Below, one piece after another: positions 17,355-25,941 of a stretch of 64,000 nt of DNA. The position numbers were made by a program, and so were the translations under genes. The notes under the pieces were generated by a model that did no database searches, was not told where the DNA came from, and saw nothing but the letters and a program-made list of their open reading frames with translations. Source of the DNA: Cellulomonas sp. S1-8 (GTDB taxonomy: Bacteria > Actinomycetota > Actinomycetes > Actinomycetales > Cellulomonadaceae); the NCBI RefSeq assembly GCF_026184235.1, contig NZ_CP110806.1, positions 372,001 to 436,000 on the forward strand, read 5' to 3'. The stretch's first letter is position 1; each line of letters opens with the position of its first letter.

Positions 17355-19868
17355 TCACCACCCCGCCCCGTGGACCGCGAACGGGGTGCGGACGCGCAGC
17401 GACGTCGAGGCGTCGCGCAGCGCCTGGGACGGCGGGCTGCCCGTCGCCAGCTCGCGGTGGACCGCGCCCAGCAGGTCGCACGCGGCGTCGTCGTTGACGC
17501 TCGCACCGGCCGCGACCACGCAGCGCGCTCCCGCGTGGAGCCAGGCCTGCGCCATGCCGAGCGCCTCGCGCCCCCACCCGCTCGCCGAGCGTCCCAGCTC
17601 GCACGCCGACAGCACCACGACCGCCGGGACGCGGTCGAGCGCGTCGATGTCGTAGCCGAACCACGGGCCGTCGACCAGCTCGAACGCGGAGAACAGCGGG
17701 TTCTCCGCCGAGTGGCGGCCGTGGGCGACGACGTGCAGCACGTCGACGGACCGCGCGAGGTCGCCTACGGCGGACGCGGTCGCCTCCCCGTCGAGCAGCA
17801 CCCGCGGGGTCGACCAGCGTGCGGCGCCCGCGCGCACCTCGTCCGCGGCCCGGGCGACGCCCGGCCCCGCCGCGAACCCCGCCCGGACGGCTCCGTCCAG
17901 CCCACCGAGGCCCGGCGCGCCGGCGGCCCGCTGCTCCAGCCAGCGTCCGGCCGACGTGGGCCGGGTCAGCGCGACCGGGGCGAGGGAGCCGAGCATCTCC
18001 CAGGGCACCCGGGACAGCACCCCGGTCGGCGTCAGGACCAGGCGGTCGTGCCGCAGCAGGTGCCGCACGGGCGCGACGAGGAGCGCGTCCAGGCGTGCCA
18101 GCCGCTCGTCGAGCGAGGCGCGGACGACGGACGCCATCGCCGGGGGCAGGTCGGCCCCCGCCATGTCGAGGTCCGGCAGGAGCCCGTCGAGCAGCGTCCG
18201 CACGGGGGCCCACTCGCCCAGGTCGACCACACGGGCGTCGTCCGACACGACGAGCGCCGCCAGCCGGTCACCGGACCACACGTGCGCGAGGAGGTCAGCG
18301 CCGGTCGCGGCGAGCTCGGCGCGGACGGCGTCGAGCGGGACCAGCGCACCCGACGCCCCACCTGCCGCACCCTCGCGCGCCCACGTCCGGCGCCGGACGG
18401 CGTCCCGCAGCTCGGCCTCCCGCCGGGTGTCGCCCGACGCACCGCCGAGCAGCCGCAGCCGTCGGAGCTCGGTGAGCTGCGCGGCGGTCTCGGGCTCGGC
18501 GGGCGGTCGCAGCGGCAGCACCCGGCTCGCGAGGCTCCGCGCCCGCTCGGACCACTCGAACACCCGCCGCGGATCCCCACCGGCGACCGCGGCGCGCAGG
18601 CCGTGGAGCACGAGGGTGCGCCCGCGCAGCGCCGCGCTGGACTGCAGGTCGATGCTGCCGAACGCACGCTGCCACTGCTCCAGCTCGTCGAGGCCCGCGG
18701 ACGCGTGGGCCAGCACGCGGGACGGGCGTCCGCGGGCCTCGGCGAGCTCGGCCCGCACCTCCTCGGAGAGCAGTCGCACGGAGATCGAGGCCGAGGCCGG
18801 GACGCGCACACCCCGGACCTGCTCGCCGGCGACGTCCGGACGGCCCGTCCGCAGGGCGAGGCGTGCGGCCTGCAGCCGGACGGCGGCGGCCTCGACGGTC
18901 AGACCGCGCGCCGTCAGCGCGCGCGCGGTCCCGTCCGCCCGCTCGGCGAGCACCGCGACCCGTCGCCCCGCCGGACGTGACCCGGCCGGCGGCCCGGTCG
19001 GCAGCGCGAGCACCTCGCCGCTGACCGCACAGGCGTCGGCGCGCAGCGCACCGAGCTCGTTGCCGCGCGCGCGGAACCGGTGCGCGGCCCGGCGCGCGGA
19101 GGCCGCCGCGGCCGCCGGGTCCACCGCGAGCAGCGCGTCGGCGAGCGCGAGCTCGGCCTCGGCCTGCGCCTGCCGCAGCCGGCGCCGGCGGAAGACCTCG
19201 AGCACGTCGGTCAGCAGCGCCGCGGCCTCGGCACTCTCACCTGCGGCGCGCAGCACCGCGGCGCGGTCGGTGTCGCAGACCGCGAGCGCGACGGGGGACA
19301 GCGCCACGAGGACCGCACGCGCCTGCTCCATGAGCCGCAGCGCCCCGACGAGGTCCCCGCGGACGAGCGCCGCGTACCCCTGGTTGTGCTGTGCCTTGGC
19401 CTGCTCGACGGCCTCGGCGCTGCGGGCGAACTGCTCGGCGGCGCGCGTCAGGTCGTCCTCGGCGCGCGTGACGTCGCCCTGGTCCAGGTGCACGAGCCCC
19501 CGGTTGAGGAGCACGCGGCCCAGGCGTGCGGGGTCGTCCGCGAGCGCGCCGGTCGAGGCGGTCAGGTGCTCGAGCGCGGCCTCGACGTGGCCGCGGCGCA
19601 GCTCGATGAGCCCCATCTGGCTGACGAGGACGGCGCGGGTGTGCGGGCGCAGCCCGGTGACCGCGAGCGCCGCCCGGCACCGCGCGAGCGCCTGCTCCGG
19701 GTCCCCGGTCTCGGCGAGCAGGTACGCGCGGGTGCCCTCGATCCGGGCCGCGAGGTCCGGGTCGTCGGTGCGCCGGGCGGCCTCGAGCAGGCTCCGCTCG
19801 GCGCGCGCGTGCCGGCCGGCGTTGCCGTGCTCGACACCACGGTCGTAGAGCTCGCGCGCGGACGGCAT
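17355..19868 (-). CDS. TPR-CHAT caspase-like protease
   Basis: An 837-residue cytoplasmic protein. Residues 1-260 are tetratricopeptide helices (LYDRGVEHGNAGRHARAERS; LNRGLVHLDQGDVTRAEDDL; HNQGYAALVRGDLVGALRLM), then a helical middle, then a C-terminal CHAT domain from about 540. The caspase-type dyad is intact: His in LHVVAHGRHSAENPLFS (near 716) and Cys in VVVLSACELGRSASGWG (near 755). CHAT proteases cleave partner proteins when their TPR part is triggered. It is the last gene of a minus-strand set with a sigma factor, a small protein and a subtilase, 78 bp after the subtilase, so the two proteases probably act together. No CRISPR genes are nearby, unlike the TPR-CHAT of type III-E systems. 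Confidence 0.9.
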   Translation of the reverse strand: MPSARELYDRGVEHGNAGRHARAERSLLEAARRTDDPDLAARIEGTRAYLLAETGDPEQALARCRAALAVTGLRPHTRAVLVSQMGLIELRRGHVEAALEHLTASTGALADDPARLGRVLLNRGLVHLDQGDVTRAEDDLTRAAEQFARSAEAVEQAKAQHNQGYAALVRGDLVGALRLMEQARAVLVALSPVALAVCDTDRAAVLRAAGESAEAAALLTDVLEVFRRRRLRQAQAEAELALADALLAVDPAAAAASARRAAHRFRARGNELGALRADACAVSGEVLALPTGPPAGSRPAGRRVAVLAERADGTARALTARGLTVEAAAVRLQAARLALRTGRPDVAGEQVRGVRVPASASISVRLLSEEVRAELAEARGRPSRVLAHASAGLDELEQWQRAFGSIDLQSSAALRGRTLVLHGLRAAVAGGDPRRVFEWSERARSLASRVLPLRPPAEPETAAQLTELRRLRLLGGASGDTRREAELRDAVRRRTWAREGAAGGASGALVPLDAVRAELAATGADLLAHVWSGDRLAALVVSDDARVVDLGEWAPVRTLLDGLLPDLDMAGADLPPAMASVVRASLDERLARLDALLVAPVRHLLRHDRLVLTPTGVLSRVPWEMLGSLAPVALTRPTSAGRWLEQRAAGAPGLGGLDGAVRAGFAAGPGVARAADEVRAGAARWSTPRVLLDGEATASAVGDLARSVDVLHVVAHGRHSAENPLFSAFELVDGPWFGYDIDALDRVPAVVVLSACELGRSASGWGREALGMAQAWLHAGARCVVAAGASVNDDAACDLLGAVHRELATGSPPSQALRDASTSLRVRTPFAVHGAGW

Positions 19869-19946
19869 GGCCCGATTGTGTCCGCCGGGCAGGGCGCAGA
19901 CCAGGCGCCTGCCCGAGTGGGCCGGGCGCCCGCTCGTCCTCCCGCC

Positions 19947-21605
19947 TCACCCCCCGAGCGGCGGCTCCTGCCGCAGGGCCGCGAGCGCGCGCTTGCGCGC
20001 CGCCTCCCGCGACGACCCGTCGCCCGCGGGGATCTGCCCCAGCAGCCGGTCCGCGACCCGTCCCGCGACCACGGGCGCCGCGAAGGAGGTGCCGCTCCAC
20101 AGGGCGAACCCGCCGGTGAAGTCGTCGGGGTCGATGGTCCGGCGCGTCCGACCACCGTGGACCGTCCGGGCGAGCGGCTGCGCCCCGCCGGTGAAGGCGG
20201 GCATGGTGCTCAGGACGGCGGCCCCGCGCTCGTGGGTCTGCACCCAGGGGCCGTCGTTGGTGAACAACGCGTCCGTCCCGTCGGGGTTGAGGGCGCCGAC
20301 GGCGACGAGGGGTACCGCGTCGGGGTCGCGCTGCGGCAGCGGGTCGACGTCGCCCGGTGCCGTCCGGGCCGGGTCCCACGGCGCGAACGCCGCGGGGAAC
20401 ATGGGGCGGTCGGTCGCGTCGTTGCCGGCCGAGCAGACGACCACCGTCCCGCAGCGCCCCATGGACGCGAGGATCTCGTACAGCGTCGGGTCGAACAGCG
20501 CGTCGTACGGGGTCTCGTGGTAGTAGCCCATCGACAGGTTGAGCACGTCGACCGGCAGGCCGTCCGGGAGCCCGCCCGCGTGGTGCAGGACGAGGTTCGC
20601 GATGGCGGTCAGCGCGTCGACCAGCTCGGACTCCACGACGGCGCCCTCCGACCCGACGACCCGCCACGCCAGCACGTCGGCGTCGGGGGCGGCCTGGTGG
20701 ACCAGCCCGGCGATGAACGTCCCGTGCCCGGCGACCCCGTCGAGCGCGCCGTCGAGCGGGCCGTGCTGGTCGGGGTGGCGCTCCGGGTCGTCGTGCGCGG
20801 AGGTGTGCCCGATCGTCGGGCCGGGGACGGCGATCGTGTTGACGTGCCCGAGCCACGTGTGGTCCCCGCACCCGGTGTCGAGCAGCCCGACGACGGGCCG
20901 ACGACCCTCGACCTTCTCGTGCCGCGCCGGCGGGGCCCCGACGAACGCGACCGGCTGGAGCCCCCCGCTGCCCGCCGCGGCGTACGTCGAGGCCGCACCC
21001 CCGGCCGCCGCGTAGGGGTTGGTCGAGTGGAACGGGTTGGTCGAGTGGAACGGGTTCGTGGAGTGGAACGGGTTGGTCGAGTGGAACGGGTTCGTGGAGT
21101 GGAACGGGTTCGCGCCGATGCCCGCGCCGATCGTCAGGACGTGGTCGAGCCCGACCCCGCGCAGACGGTCGTCGTCGGCGGGCAGCTGCGCCCGCAGCGC
21201 CTGGAGCAGCCGCCACGCGTCGGGCGCCGCCGCACCGGGCGTGGCGCGCAGGAGCAGCCGCACGAGCCCGGGCCGCCCGGTGGCCCACGGCAGGCGCCGC
21301 CGACGCGCCGCGGTGTCCTCGTCCGGCTCGTCGAGCACGACCCGGCGGTAGGCGGGATCGCGCTCGACCGTCCACCCCAGCTCCGCGGCGATCTCCTGCA
21401 GCGCGCCGATGGCCTCCTGCGTGGGGCCGAGCGTCGAGACCAGCAGGTGCCCCGGGACGTACCCGGTGGGCGCGACGCCGTGACCGTCGACGTCGTCGTC
21501 CGCTGGCTCGAGCACCGCGAAGGGCGGTCGACTCGGGACGTGGCGGCGGAACCACCCGGGCCCCGCAGGCTTGCCGTCGTCGGCCTTCGGTCGCTGCGTG
21601 GCCAT
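19947..21605 (-). CDS. cytoplasmic subtilase (peptidase S8) with NPFHST repeat linker
   Basis: A 552-residue protease with an AGGAG ribosome site before ATG 21605. Residues 1-160 form a prodomain-like region (VPGHLLVSTLGPTQEAIGAL, then LVRLLLRATPG). Residues 165-200 are five tandem NPFHST hexapeptides followed by NPYAAA. The S8 domain has the triad Asp in VVGLLDTGCGDHTW (near 242), His in VAGHGTFIAGLVH (near 293), Ser in LWSGTSFAAPVVAG (near 504) and the oxyanion Asn region VVVCSAGNDAT. There is no signal peptide, unusual for subtilases, so it seems to act inside the cell. The repeat linker between prodomain and catalytic domain is a likely processing site. It sits between the small gene (9 bp) and the CHAT protease. 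Confidence 0.9.
   Translation of the reverse strand: MATQRPKADDGKPAGPGWFRRHVPSRPPFAVLEPADDDVDGHGVAPTGYVPGHLLVSTLGPTQEAIGALQEIAAELGWTVERDPAYRRVVLDEPDEDTAARRRRLPWATGRPGLVRLLLRATPGAAAPDAWRLLQALRAQLPADDDRLRGVGLDHVLTIGAGIGANPFHSTNPFHSTNPFHSTNPFHSTNPFHSTNPYAAAGGAASTYAAAGSGGLQPVAFVGAPPARHEKVEGRRPVVGLLDTGCGDHTWLGHVNTIAVPGPTIGHTSAHDDPERHPDQHGPLDGALDGVAGHGTFIAGLVHQAAPDADVLAWRVVGSEGAVVESELVDALTAIANLVLHHAGGLPDGLPVDVLNLSMGYYHETPYDALFDPTLYEILASMGRCGTVVVCSAGNDATDRPMFPAAFAPWDPARTAPGDVDPLPQRDPDAVPLVAVGALNPDGTDALFTNDGPWVQTHERGAAVLSTMPAFTGGAQPLARTVHGGRTRRTIDPDDFTGGFALWSGTSFAAPVVAGRVADRLLGQIPAGDGSSREAARKRALAALRQEPPLGG
21014..21112. repeat. 18-bp in-frame tandem repeat in the subtilase gene
   Basis: Five near-identical 18-bp units (two alternating versions, ggttggtcgagtggaacg and ggttcgtggagtggaacg) encode five NPFHST hexapeptides on the minus strand. 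Units differ mostly at synonymous sites, so the peptide is kept while the DNA drifts; copy number could vary between strains by slippage. Confidence 0.9.
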
Positions 21606-21614
21606 GCAGATCTC

Positions 21615-22124
21615 CTAGAGGGTGAGGGGTGGGGTCGTGAGCCAGAGGGGCGCGACGCCGTCGTCGGTGGGCGGCTGCCCCTCGGGGACGGCGAGGAGCC
21701 GGAGCGCGACGGTGCCCGCGGCGACGTCCGCGATCTCGAACCGGCCGTGCGGGGTCGACGTCGTCCGCAGCTCGACGGCGTCGCCACCCCGCGCGGCGCG
21801 TCGGTCGAGCCGCACGTCGTAGGTCGCGGACGGGGTGATCCACCCGTCCAGGCGTCGGCGCCCGTCGGCCAGCGAGCTGAGGCGCACCATGACGGTGACG
21901 GCACCCGAGCCGAACGTGAGCGTGCGGCTGTCCGGCCCGCCGCGCACCCCGGCGAGCCGTTCCGTCGACTCGACGAGCGTGAGGATCTCGTACTCCTCGT
22001 CCAGCCCCTGCGTCGCGAGCGCGGCGAGGACGGAGCCGACCAGCCCGTCCGGTACCGGGTCCCGGTGCTCCCACATCGACCGCAGCCGCACCAGCAGCAT
22101 CCGGTCCTCGTCCTGCGCGGTCAC
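21615..22124 (-). CDS. small beta-rich protein of the sigma-subtilase-CHAT operon
   Basis: A 169-residue protein from GTG 22124, overlapping the sigma factor stop by 4 nt. It has a helical N-terminus (MTAQDEDRMLLVRLRSMWEH, then LATQGLDEEYEILTLVES) and a C-terminal half of alternating strands (RTLTFGSGAVTVMVRL; RFEIADVAAGTVALRL) resembling a carboxypeptidase-regulatory or immunoglobulin-like domain. No catalytic motif is seen. Placement between a sigma factor and a subtilase suggests a regulator, anti-sigma-like partner or protease cofactor; this is inference from context. Confidence 0.75.
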   Translation of the reverse strand: MTAQDEDRMLLVRLRSMWEHRDPVPDGLVGSVLAALATQGLDEEYEILTLVESTERLAGVRGGPDSRTLTFGSGAVTVMVRLSSLADGRRRLDGWITPSATYDVRLDRRAARGGDAVELRTTSTPHGRFEIADVAAGTVALRLLAVPEGQPPTDDGVAPLWLTTPPLTL

Positions 22125-22786
22125 GGGGCACCTCCTTCGGCCAGCAGTGCCTGGCGGAGCCGCGTGAGGCACCGGCCGCGTGTCGGCCCGATGCTCCCCA
22201 CGGGCATCCCCAGGTCCTTCGAGAGCCGGGCGTAGTCGGGACGGTCGTCGAAGGCGACGACGCGCAGCAGGCGCCGGCAGCGCTCCGAGAGCAGGCGCAC
22301 GCACCGCCAGAGCAGGTCGTCCGAGTCCCGCGTGACGGCCTCCTGCTCGGCGGAGTCGACGTGGTCGGCGAAGTGCTCGAGCACGTCGTCCTCGACCAGG
22401 ACCGACGGGCTCCTGCGGCGGGCGACGCGCCACGCCTCGCGGCGCGCCGTCGTCGTCAGCCAGGCGGCGACCGCCTGCGGGTCGGTGATCGACTCCCCGC
22501 GCCGCACCAGCGTCATCCAGGTGGTCTGCACGACGTCCTCGGCGTCGCCGCGCTCGAGGCCGTAGGCCCGCACGACGTGCCACAGGACGGGCGTCATCAC
22601 CGTCACGAGGTCGTCCATGGCGCCGGGCCTGCCGTCGCGCCAGGAGCGGAAGGCGGCGGCGGCGCGGTCCCAGGTGGACGGCGCGGTCGAGGGCGCGGGG
22701 GTGGGCTCGGGGGAGGGCGCACCGTGCTGCGCGCGCCGCTCGGGCGCGTCACCTGCGGCATCCCCGGCCATGGTGGTCATCTTCAT
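22121..22786 (-). CDS. sigma-70 family (ECF-type) sigma factor
   Basis: A sigma factor of about 221 residues. Region 2 is visible as WDRAAAAFRSWRDGRPGAMD, VLWHVVRAYGLERGDAEDVV and QTTWMTLVRR, region 4 as LLSERCRRLLRVVAFDDRPD followed by YARLSKDLGMPVGSIGPTRG and RCLTRLRQALL. It would direct RNA polymerase to a small regulon, first of all perhaps its own operon. The start is uncertain: ATG 22786 (MKMTTMAGD) has no clear ribosome site, and ATG 22780 or 22771 are alternatives. It heads a coupled minus-strand operon with the small protein (4-nt overlap), subtilase and CHAT protease. Confidence 0.87.
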   Translation of the reverse strand: MKMTTMAGDAAGDAPERRAQHGAPSPEPTPAPSTAPSTWDRAAAAFRSWRDGRPGAMDDLVTVMTPVLWHVVRAYGLERGDAEDVVQTTWMTLVRRGESITDPQAVAAWLTTTARREAWRVARRRSPSVLVEDDVLEHFADHVDSAEQEAVTRDSDDLLWRCVRLLSERCRRLLRVVAFDDRPDYARLSKDLGMPVGSIGPTRGRCLTRLRQALLAEGGAP

Positions 22787-22896
22787 GGTGGCCACAGGAG
22801 GTACGCAACGAACGTCGTGATACGCGGCACGTCCGGGCACAGTGACCGGCGCCGACGGCGGCAGGTGCTGCCGCCGTCGGCGCGTGCCCTGCGGGG

Positions 22897-23688
22897 TCAG
22901 GCGGACACGGAGAGCCCCTGCAGCCACGCCTGCCAGGCCGGCTCCTCGCGCCGCACGTAGTCAGCCGCGTCGGCGGAGAACAGGTAGGCGCGGACGCCCG
23001 CGGTCGCCTCGCCCTCGCCGTACCCGTACGTGAAGAGGGACAGCATCCCGGGCACCGGTGCGGTGAGCCGGACCAGCGTCTGGCGCTCGCCGACGCGCTC
23101 CACGGTGCCGGTGGCGCCGCGCACGTCGACCGTCGAACCCACGTCGCCCAGCCCGAGCGCGTCGCGCAGGGCCGACCACAGCGCCGACGCGTCGCCGGGG
23201 TGGGACGCGGTGACCTCCAGCTGCGTGGCCTCCTGACCGGGGAAGTGGGCCAGGTACAGGCGCAGGTTGTCGAAGAACGGCAGCCAGGAGGAGCCCATGT
23301 CGTCCCACCACTCCTGCTCCCACTCCGCGCCGGTCCCGAACCCGCTGGTGGTGACGCGCACGACGCAGGTGCCGCCGGACTGCGCCTCGACCAGGAACTC
23401 GGACGTCAGCGGGCTGAGCGTGTCCGGGTCCTTGCCCATGAGGGCGGCCCAGTCCTCCTGGTAGGCGATGCGGCGCGGCGGGTCCCAGCCGGTGACCTGG
23501 CCGTCCGATCCCATCTCCGGTCCCATGGAGAAGTGCAGGGAGCCGCCCTCGCGCTCCTCCATCCGGGTCGGCAGGAACCAGGCGCTCATGCCCTGGGCGG
23601 TGGCGACGGCCTCCCAGACCTGGTCCGGGGTACCCGGGACCTCGACGGTGAACTCCAGGCGGTACGGCACGTTCAGGGCGGTGCTCAT
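22897..23688 (-). CDS. SRPBCC domain protein (AHSA1-like)
   Basis: A 263-residue protein from ATG 23688 with a GGAGGACTC ribosome site. It carries one clear START/AHSA1 domain in residues 8-160 (VEVPGTPDQVWEAVATAQGM, WFLPTRMEEREGGSLHFSMG, TGWDPPRRIAYQEDW, then GAEWEQEWWDDMGSSW) and a second half that may be another ligand-binding lobe (SALRDALGLGDVGSTVD). It presumably binds a hydrophobic ligand. It overlaps the ArsR-type regulator stop by ATGA; this HTH-plus-AHSA1 pairing is common in actinobacteria and implies joint control. Confidence 0.85.
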   Translation of the reverse strand: MSTALNVPYRLEFTVEVPGTPDQVWEAVATAQGMSAWFLPTRMEEREGGSLHFSMGPEMGSDGQVTGWDPPRRIAYQEDWAALMGKDPDTLSPLTSEFLVEAQSGGTCVVRVTTSGFGTGAEWEQEWWDDMGSSWLPFFDNLRLYLAHFPGQEATQLEVTASHPGDASALWSALRDALGLGDVGSTVDVRGATGTVERVGERQTLVRLTAPVPGMLSLFTYGYGEGEATAGVRAYLFSADAADYVRREEPAWQAWLQGLSVSA

Positions 23689-24263
23689 GAGTCCTCCTGC
23701 GGACGGGGGTGGGCGGCGACGACGAGCCGGTACGGCCGCCCGTCGTCGTGGTGGTAGCGCGCGGTCAGGTCGAGCACCGCGGCGGTGAGGTCGTCGGCGA
23801 AGGCCGCCCGGTCGGCGGCCGACCGGAAGCCGATCTGCGTGTCGATCGTGAGCGTCGGCAGGCGCTTGCCCGACGCCCCGGCACGACGCGCCAGGGTGCC
23901 GACCTCGCGTACGAGGCGCCCGGCCAGCGCGACCAGGTAGCCCGCCGACAGGTGGTCGTCGTTGGCGTCCGGGTCTGCCGCGGACGCGCTGACGGCCGCC
24001 GGCGAGACGACGTACGACGCCGCCGACGCCTGCAGCACGCGCTCGGTGATGCCGCCGTGCCGACGCTCCTCGGCCAGCTCCACCAGGCCGTGCGCCTCGA
24101 GCGCCTTGAGGTGGTAGTTGACCTTCTGGCGCGCGATGCCGACGCGGGCGGCGAGCCCGGCGGCGGAGGCCGGGACGGCCAGCTCGCCGAGGAGCCGGGC
24201 CCGGACCGGGTCCAGCGCGGCTGCTGCTGCGTCCGCGCTCTCGATGACTTCGATGTCCTGCAC
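23685..24263 (-). CDS. ArsR-type winged-helix regulator
   Basis: A 192-residue DNA-binding protein from GTG 24263. The winged helix is at residues 20-85 (LDPVRARLLGELAVPASAAG, LAARVGIARQKVNYHLKALE, AHGLVELAEERRHGGITERV), followed by a helical C-terminal part ending in YHHDDGRPYRLVVAAHPRP. It is the first gene of a two-gene operon with the AHSA1-like gene. The TTGACA/TGTCAA inverted repeat 16 bp upstream of the GTG is a probable autoregulatory operator that also supplies the -35. No metal-binding Cys are present. Confidence 0.87.
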   Translation of the reverse strand: MQDIEVIESADAAAAALDPVRARLLGELAVPASAAGLAARVGIARQKVNYHLKALEAHGLVELAEERRHGGITERVLQASAASYVVSPAAVSASAADPDANDDHLSAGYLVALAGRLVREVGTLARRAGASGKRLPTLTIDTQIGFRSAADRAAFADDLTAAVLDLTARYHHDDGRPYRLVVAAHPRPQEDS

Positions 24264-24278
24264 GGCTACACCGTCCCA

Positions 24279-24298
24279 TTGACAAGAAAAACTGTCAA
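24279..24298 (-). promoter_or_regulatory. operator/promoter TTGACA-N8-TGTCAA
   Basis: An inverted repeat TTGACA (24279) and TGTCAA (24293) in an A-rich patch, just upstream of the ArsR-type gene. On the minus strand it also gives a consensus -35 TTGACA with GACGGT 17 bp on. It is likely to be the regulator's own operator. Confidence 0.55.
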
Positions 24299-24477
24299 GG
24301 GTCGGGTCGGCGCCCGTCTCGGGTGTCCGCAGCGCCCCCGGGACAGCGACGTTGCGTTCTGCACACCGGCCCGCGGCGGCGCCAGTGCACCGGGTGCGGC
24401 ACCACGTGGCCTCGGCCACACTCCTACGCATCCGCCGCCGACGGGCCTGGCATCCGCACGAGGGACGCCGTCTGCGG

Positions 24478-24530
24478 GCCGGTGCAGCGACGAAGGCCGG
24501 TGCAGGACGAAGGCCGGTGCAGCGACGGAG
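24478..24530. repeat. three direct repeats of GGCCGGTGCAG(C)GACG
   Basis: Three near-identical 17-18 bp units (24478, 24495, 24512) stand directly before the ribosome site of the secreted Ala/Val/Pro-rich protein gene. The second unit lacks one C. They could be tandem binding sites or a simple slippage product. The rest of 24299-24477 shows no gene. Confidence 0.7.
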
Positions 24531-24539
24531 GGAGGCGAC

Positions 24540-25643
24540 GTGCGACGACGTGACACCTGGCGCCGAGCCCTCCTGGCATCAGCCGCCGGTGCCGGCCTCT
24601 GGGTCGCCGGCGCGGCGCTCGCGGCTCCCGCCCAGGCGTCCGAGCCGCCGTCTGCCGGGCTGCTGGGTGGTGTGGTCGACGTGGTCGACGGCGTGCTCGC
24701 GGGCGTCGACAGCGCGGTCGGGGCGGTCGTCCCGGCCGACGCGACGTCGCCGGTCGGGGACGTGCTCGGTGCCGTGCTGGCACCCGTGACGCCTGTGGTC
24801 GCCGACGTGGTCGCCCCCGTCGGCGAGGTCGTGGCTCCGGCCACCGCGGCGCTCGCACCCGTGACCGACGTGGTCGGAGACGTCGCCGCACCCGTGACCG
24901 ACGTCGTCGGAGACGTCGCCGCACCCGTGACCGCACCCGTCGCGGACCTCGTGGCGCCCGTGACCACGCCGGTCGCGTCCGCGGTCGCGCCCGTCACGGC
25001 CCCGGTGCTCGGCGCGCTCGACCCGGTGGTCGACGCGGTGGTCGACGCGCTGGCGCCCGTGCTGACACCCGTCGGCGACCTGCTCGCCCCGGTGACGTCC
25101 CCGCTCGCACCCGTCGTCGCGCCGCTCGCGCCCGTGACGGGGGGCGCACTCGCACCCGTCGTCGACGGGCTGGTGGCCGGCGTCGGCGAGTCCGCACCCG
25201 GTGCCGGGGCCGCGCCTCCCGGCACGCCGGCGGTCCCGGTTCCGGCGGTCTCGGTGGCCGACGCGGTCGCGGTCGACGTCGTCGAGGTTCCCGCGACGAC
25301 CACGGCACCCGCCGTCGCCCGGTCCGTCGACCGGCGCCCTGCCGCGGACGCCGAGCCCCCGCGACCGGCCGCGGACGCGCCCGTCGTCGCCACGCCGGTG
25401 CTGACGGCCACCGCTCCCGATCACCCCGTGGCGCCGTCGGCGCCCGCAGCGCCGCCCGCCGTGCCGACGGCGCCGTCCGCCTCGGGTGGCGCAGCCCCCA
25501 CGACCTCGGCGAAGCCCGCCGACGTCGCCGTGCTCCCCGGCACGGCCCGCACCGGCGCGCTCGTCGCGCACGGTGCCGCCGCGGCCGACGACGACGTGGC
25601 CCCGGCCGGCCTCGCGCCGCGACCCGGCGCCCGCCCCGCCTGA
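24540..25643 (+). CDS. secreted Ala/Val/Pro-rich low-complexity protein
   Basis: A 367-residue protein with a GGAGGGAGG ribosome site before GTG 24540. It has a signal peptide (RRALLASAAGAGLWVAGAAL, cleavage after APAQA near residue 33). Residues 50-220 repeat the pattern APVTxVVxDVxAPV, including two copies of TDVVGDVAAPV, with a spacing suggestive of an amphipathic or collagen-like rod; the C-terminal third is Pro/Ala/Thr-rich. There is no LPXTG anchor or membrane helix at the end, so it is probably released or held in the wall. Comparable repeat proteins are known in actinomycete surfaces, without assigned function. Confidence 0.7.
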   Translation: MRRRDTWRRALLASAAGAGLWVAGAALAAPAQASEPPSAGLLGGVVDVVDGVLAGVDSAVGAVVPADATSPVGDVLGAVLAPVTPVVADVVAPVGEVVAPATAALAPVTDVVGDVAAPVTDVVGDVAAPVTAPVADLVAPVTTPVASAVAPVTAPVLGALDPVVDAVVDALAPVLTPVGDLLAPVTSPLAPVVAPLAPVTGGALAPVVDGLVAGVGESAPGAGAAPPGTPAVPVPAVSVADAVAVDVVEVPATTTAPAVARSVDRRPAADAEPPRPAADAPVVATPVLTATAPDHPVAPSAPAAPPAVPTAPSASGGAAPTTSAKPADVAVLPGTARTGALVAHGAAAADDDVAPAGLAPRPGARPA

Positions 25644-25941
25644 CCCGCCCCGCTCACCGGCCGAGGTCCGCGATCGTCGCGACCTCGTGCCCGGCGAGAC
25701 CACGTGGACCCGTCGCGCGCGACGGGATCGATCTCCCGCGGCGTCAGCAGCGGGACCGACGACGCCGACCGGAGGACGACGACGACCGGTCGACGACCGG
25801 GTGAGCGACGGCCGGGCGGTACCTGCGGACACGGTGACGCCCAGGCCGGGCCGTCGGGGTGGGCGAAGGACGGGTCGGAGGGGGCCCGAGCCTCGCCCAC
25901 CGCGACGGCCGTCGAGAGACCAGGGGACGAGAGGGACGAGC

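Noticed and set aside
12286..17655. A 1789-residue open frame on the plus strand
   Set aside because: It lies antisense to the DUF4157 gene. Its translation is Arg/Gly/Val/His-rich with no domain pattern, as expected of a shadow in very GC-rich DNA.
19080..22235. A 1051-residue open frame on the plus strand
   Set aside because: It is antisense to the subtilase and CHAT genes, both with full catalytic motifs; the plus frame shows only low-complexity Arg/Gly sequence.
17355..22786. A type III-E CRISPR (Craspase-like) system
   Set aside because: TPR-CHAT suggested it, but there is no Cas7-11 fusion, no Cas1/Cas2 and no repeat-spacer array in the window.
24478..24530. A CRISPR array
   Set aside because: The three units are contiguous direct repeats of 17-18 bp without spacers.
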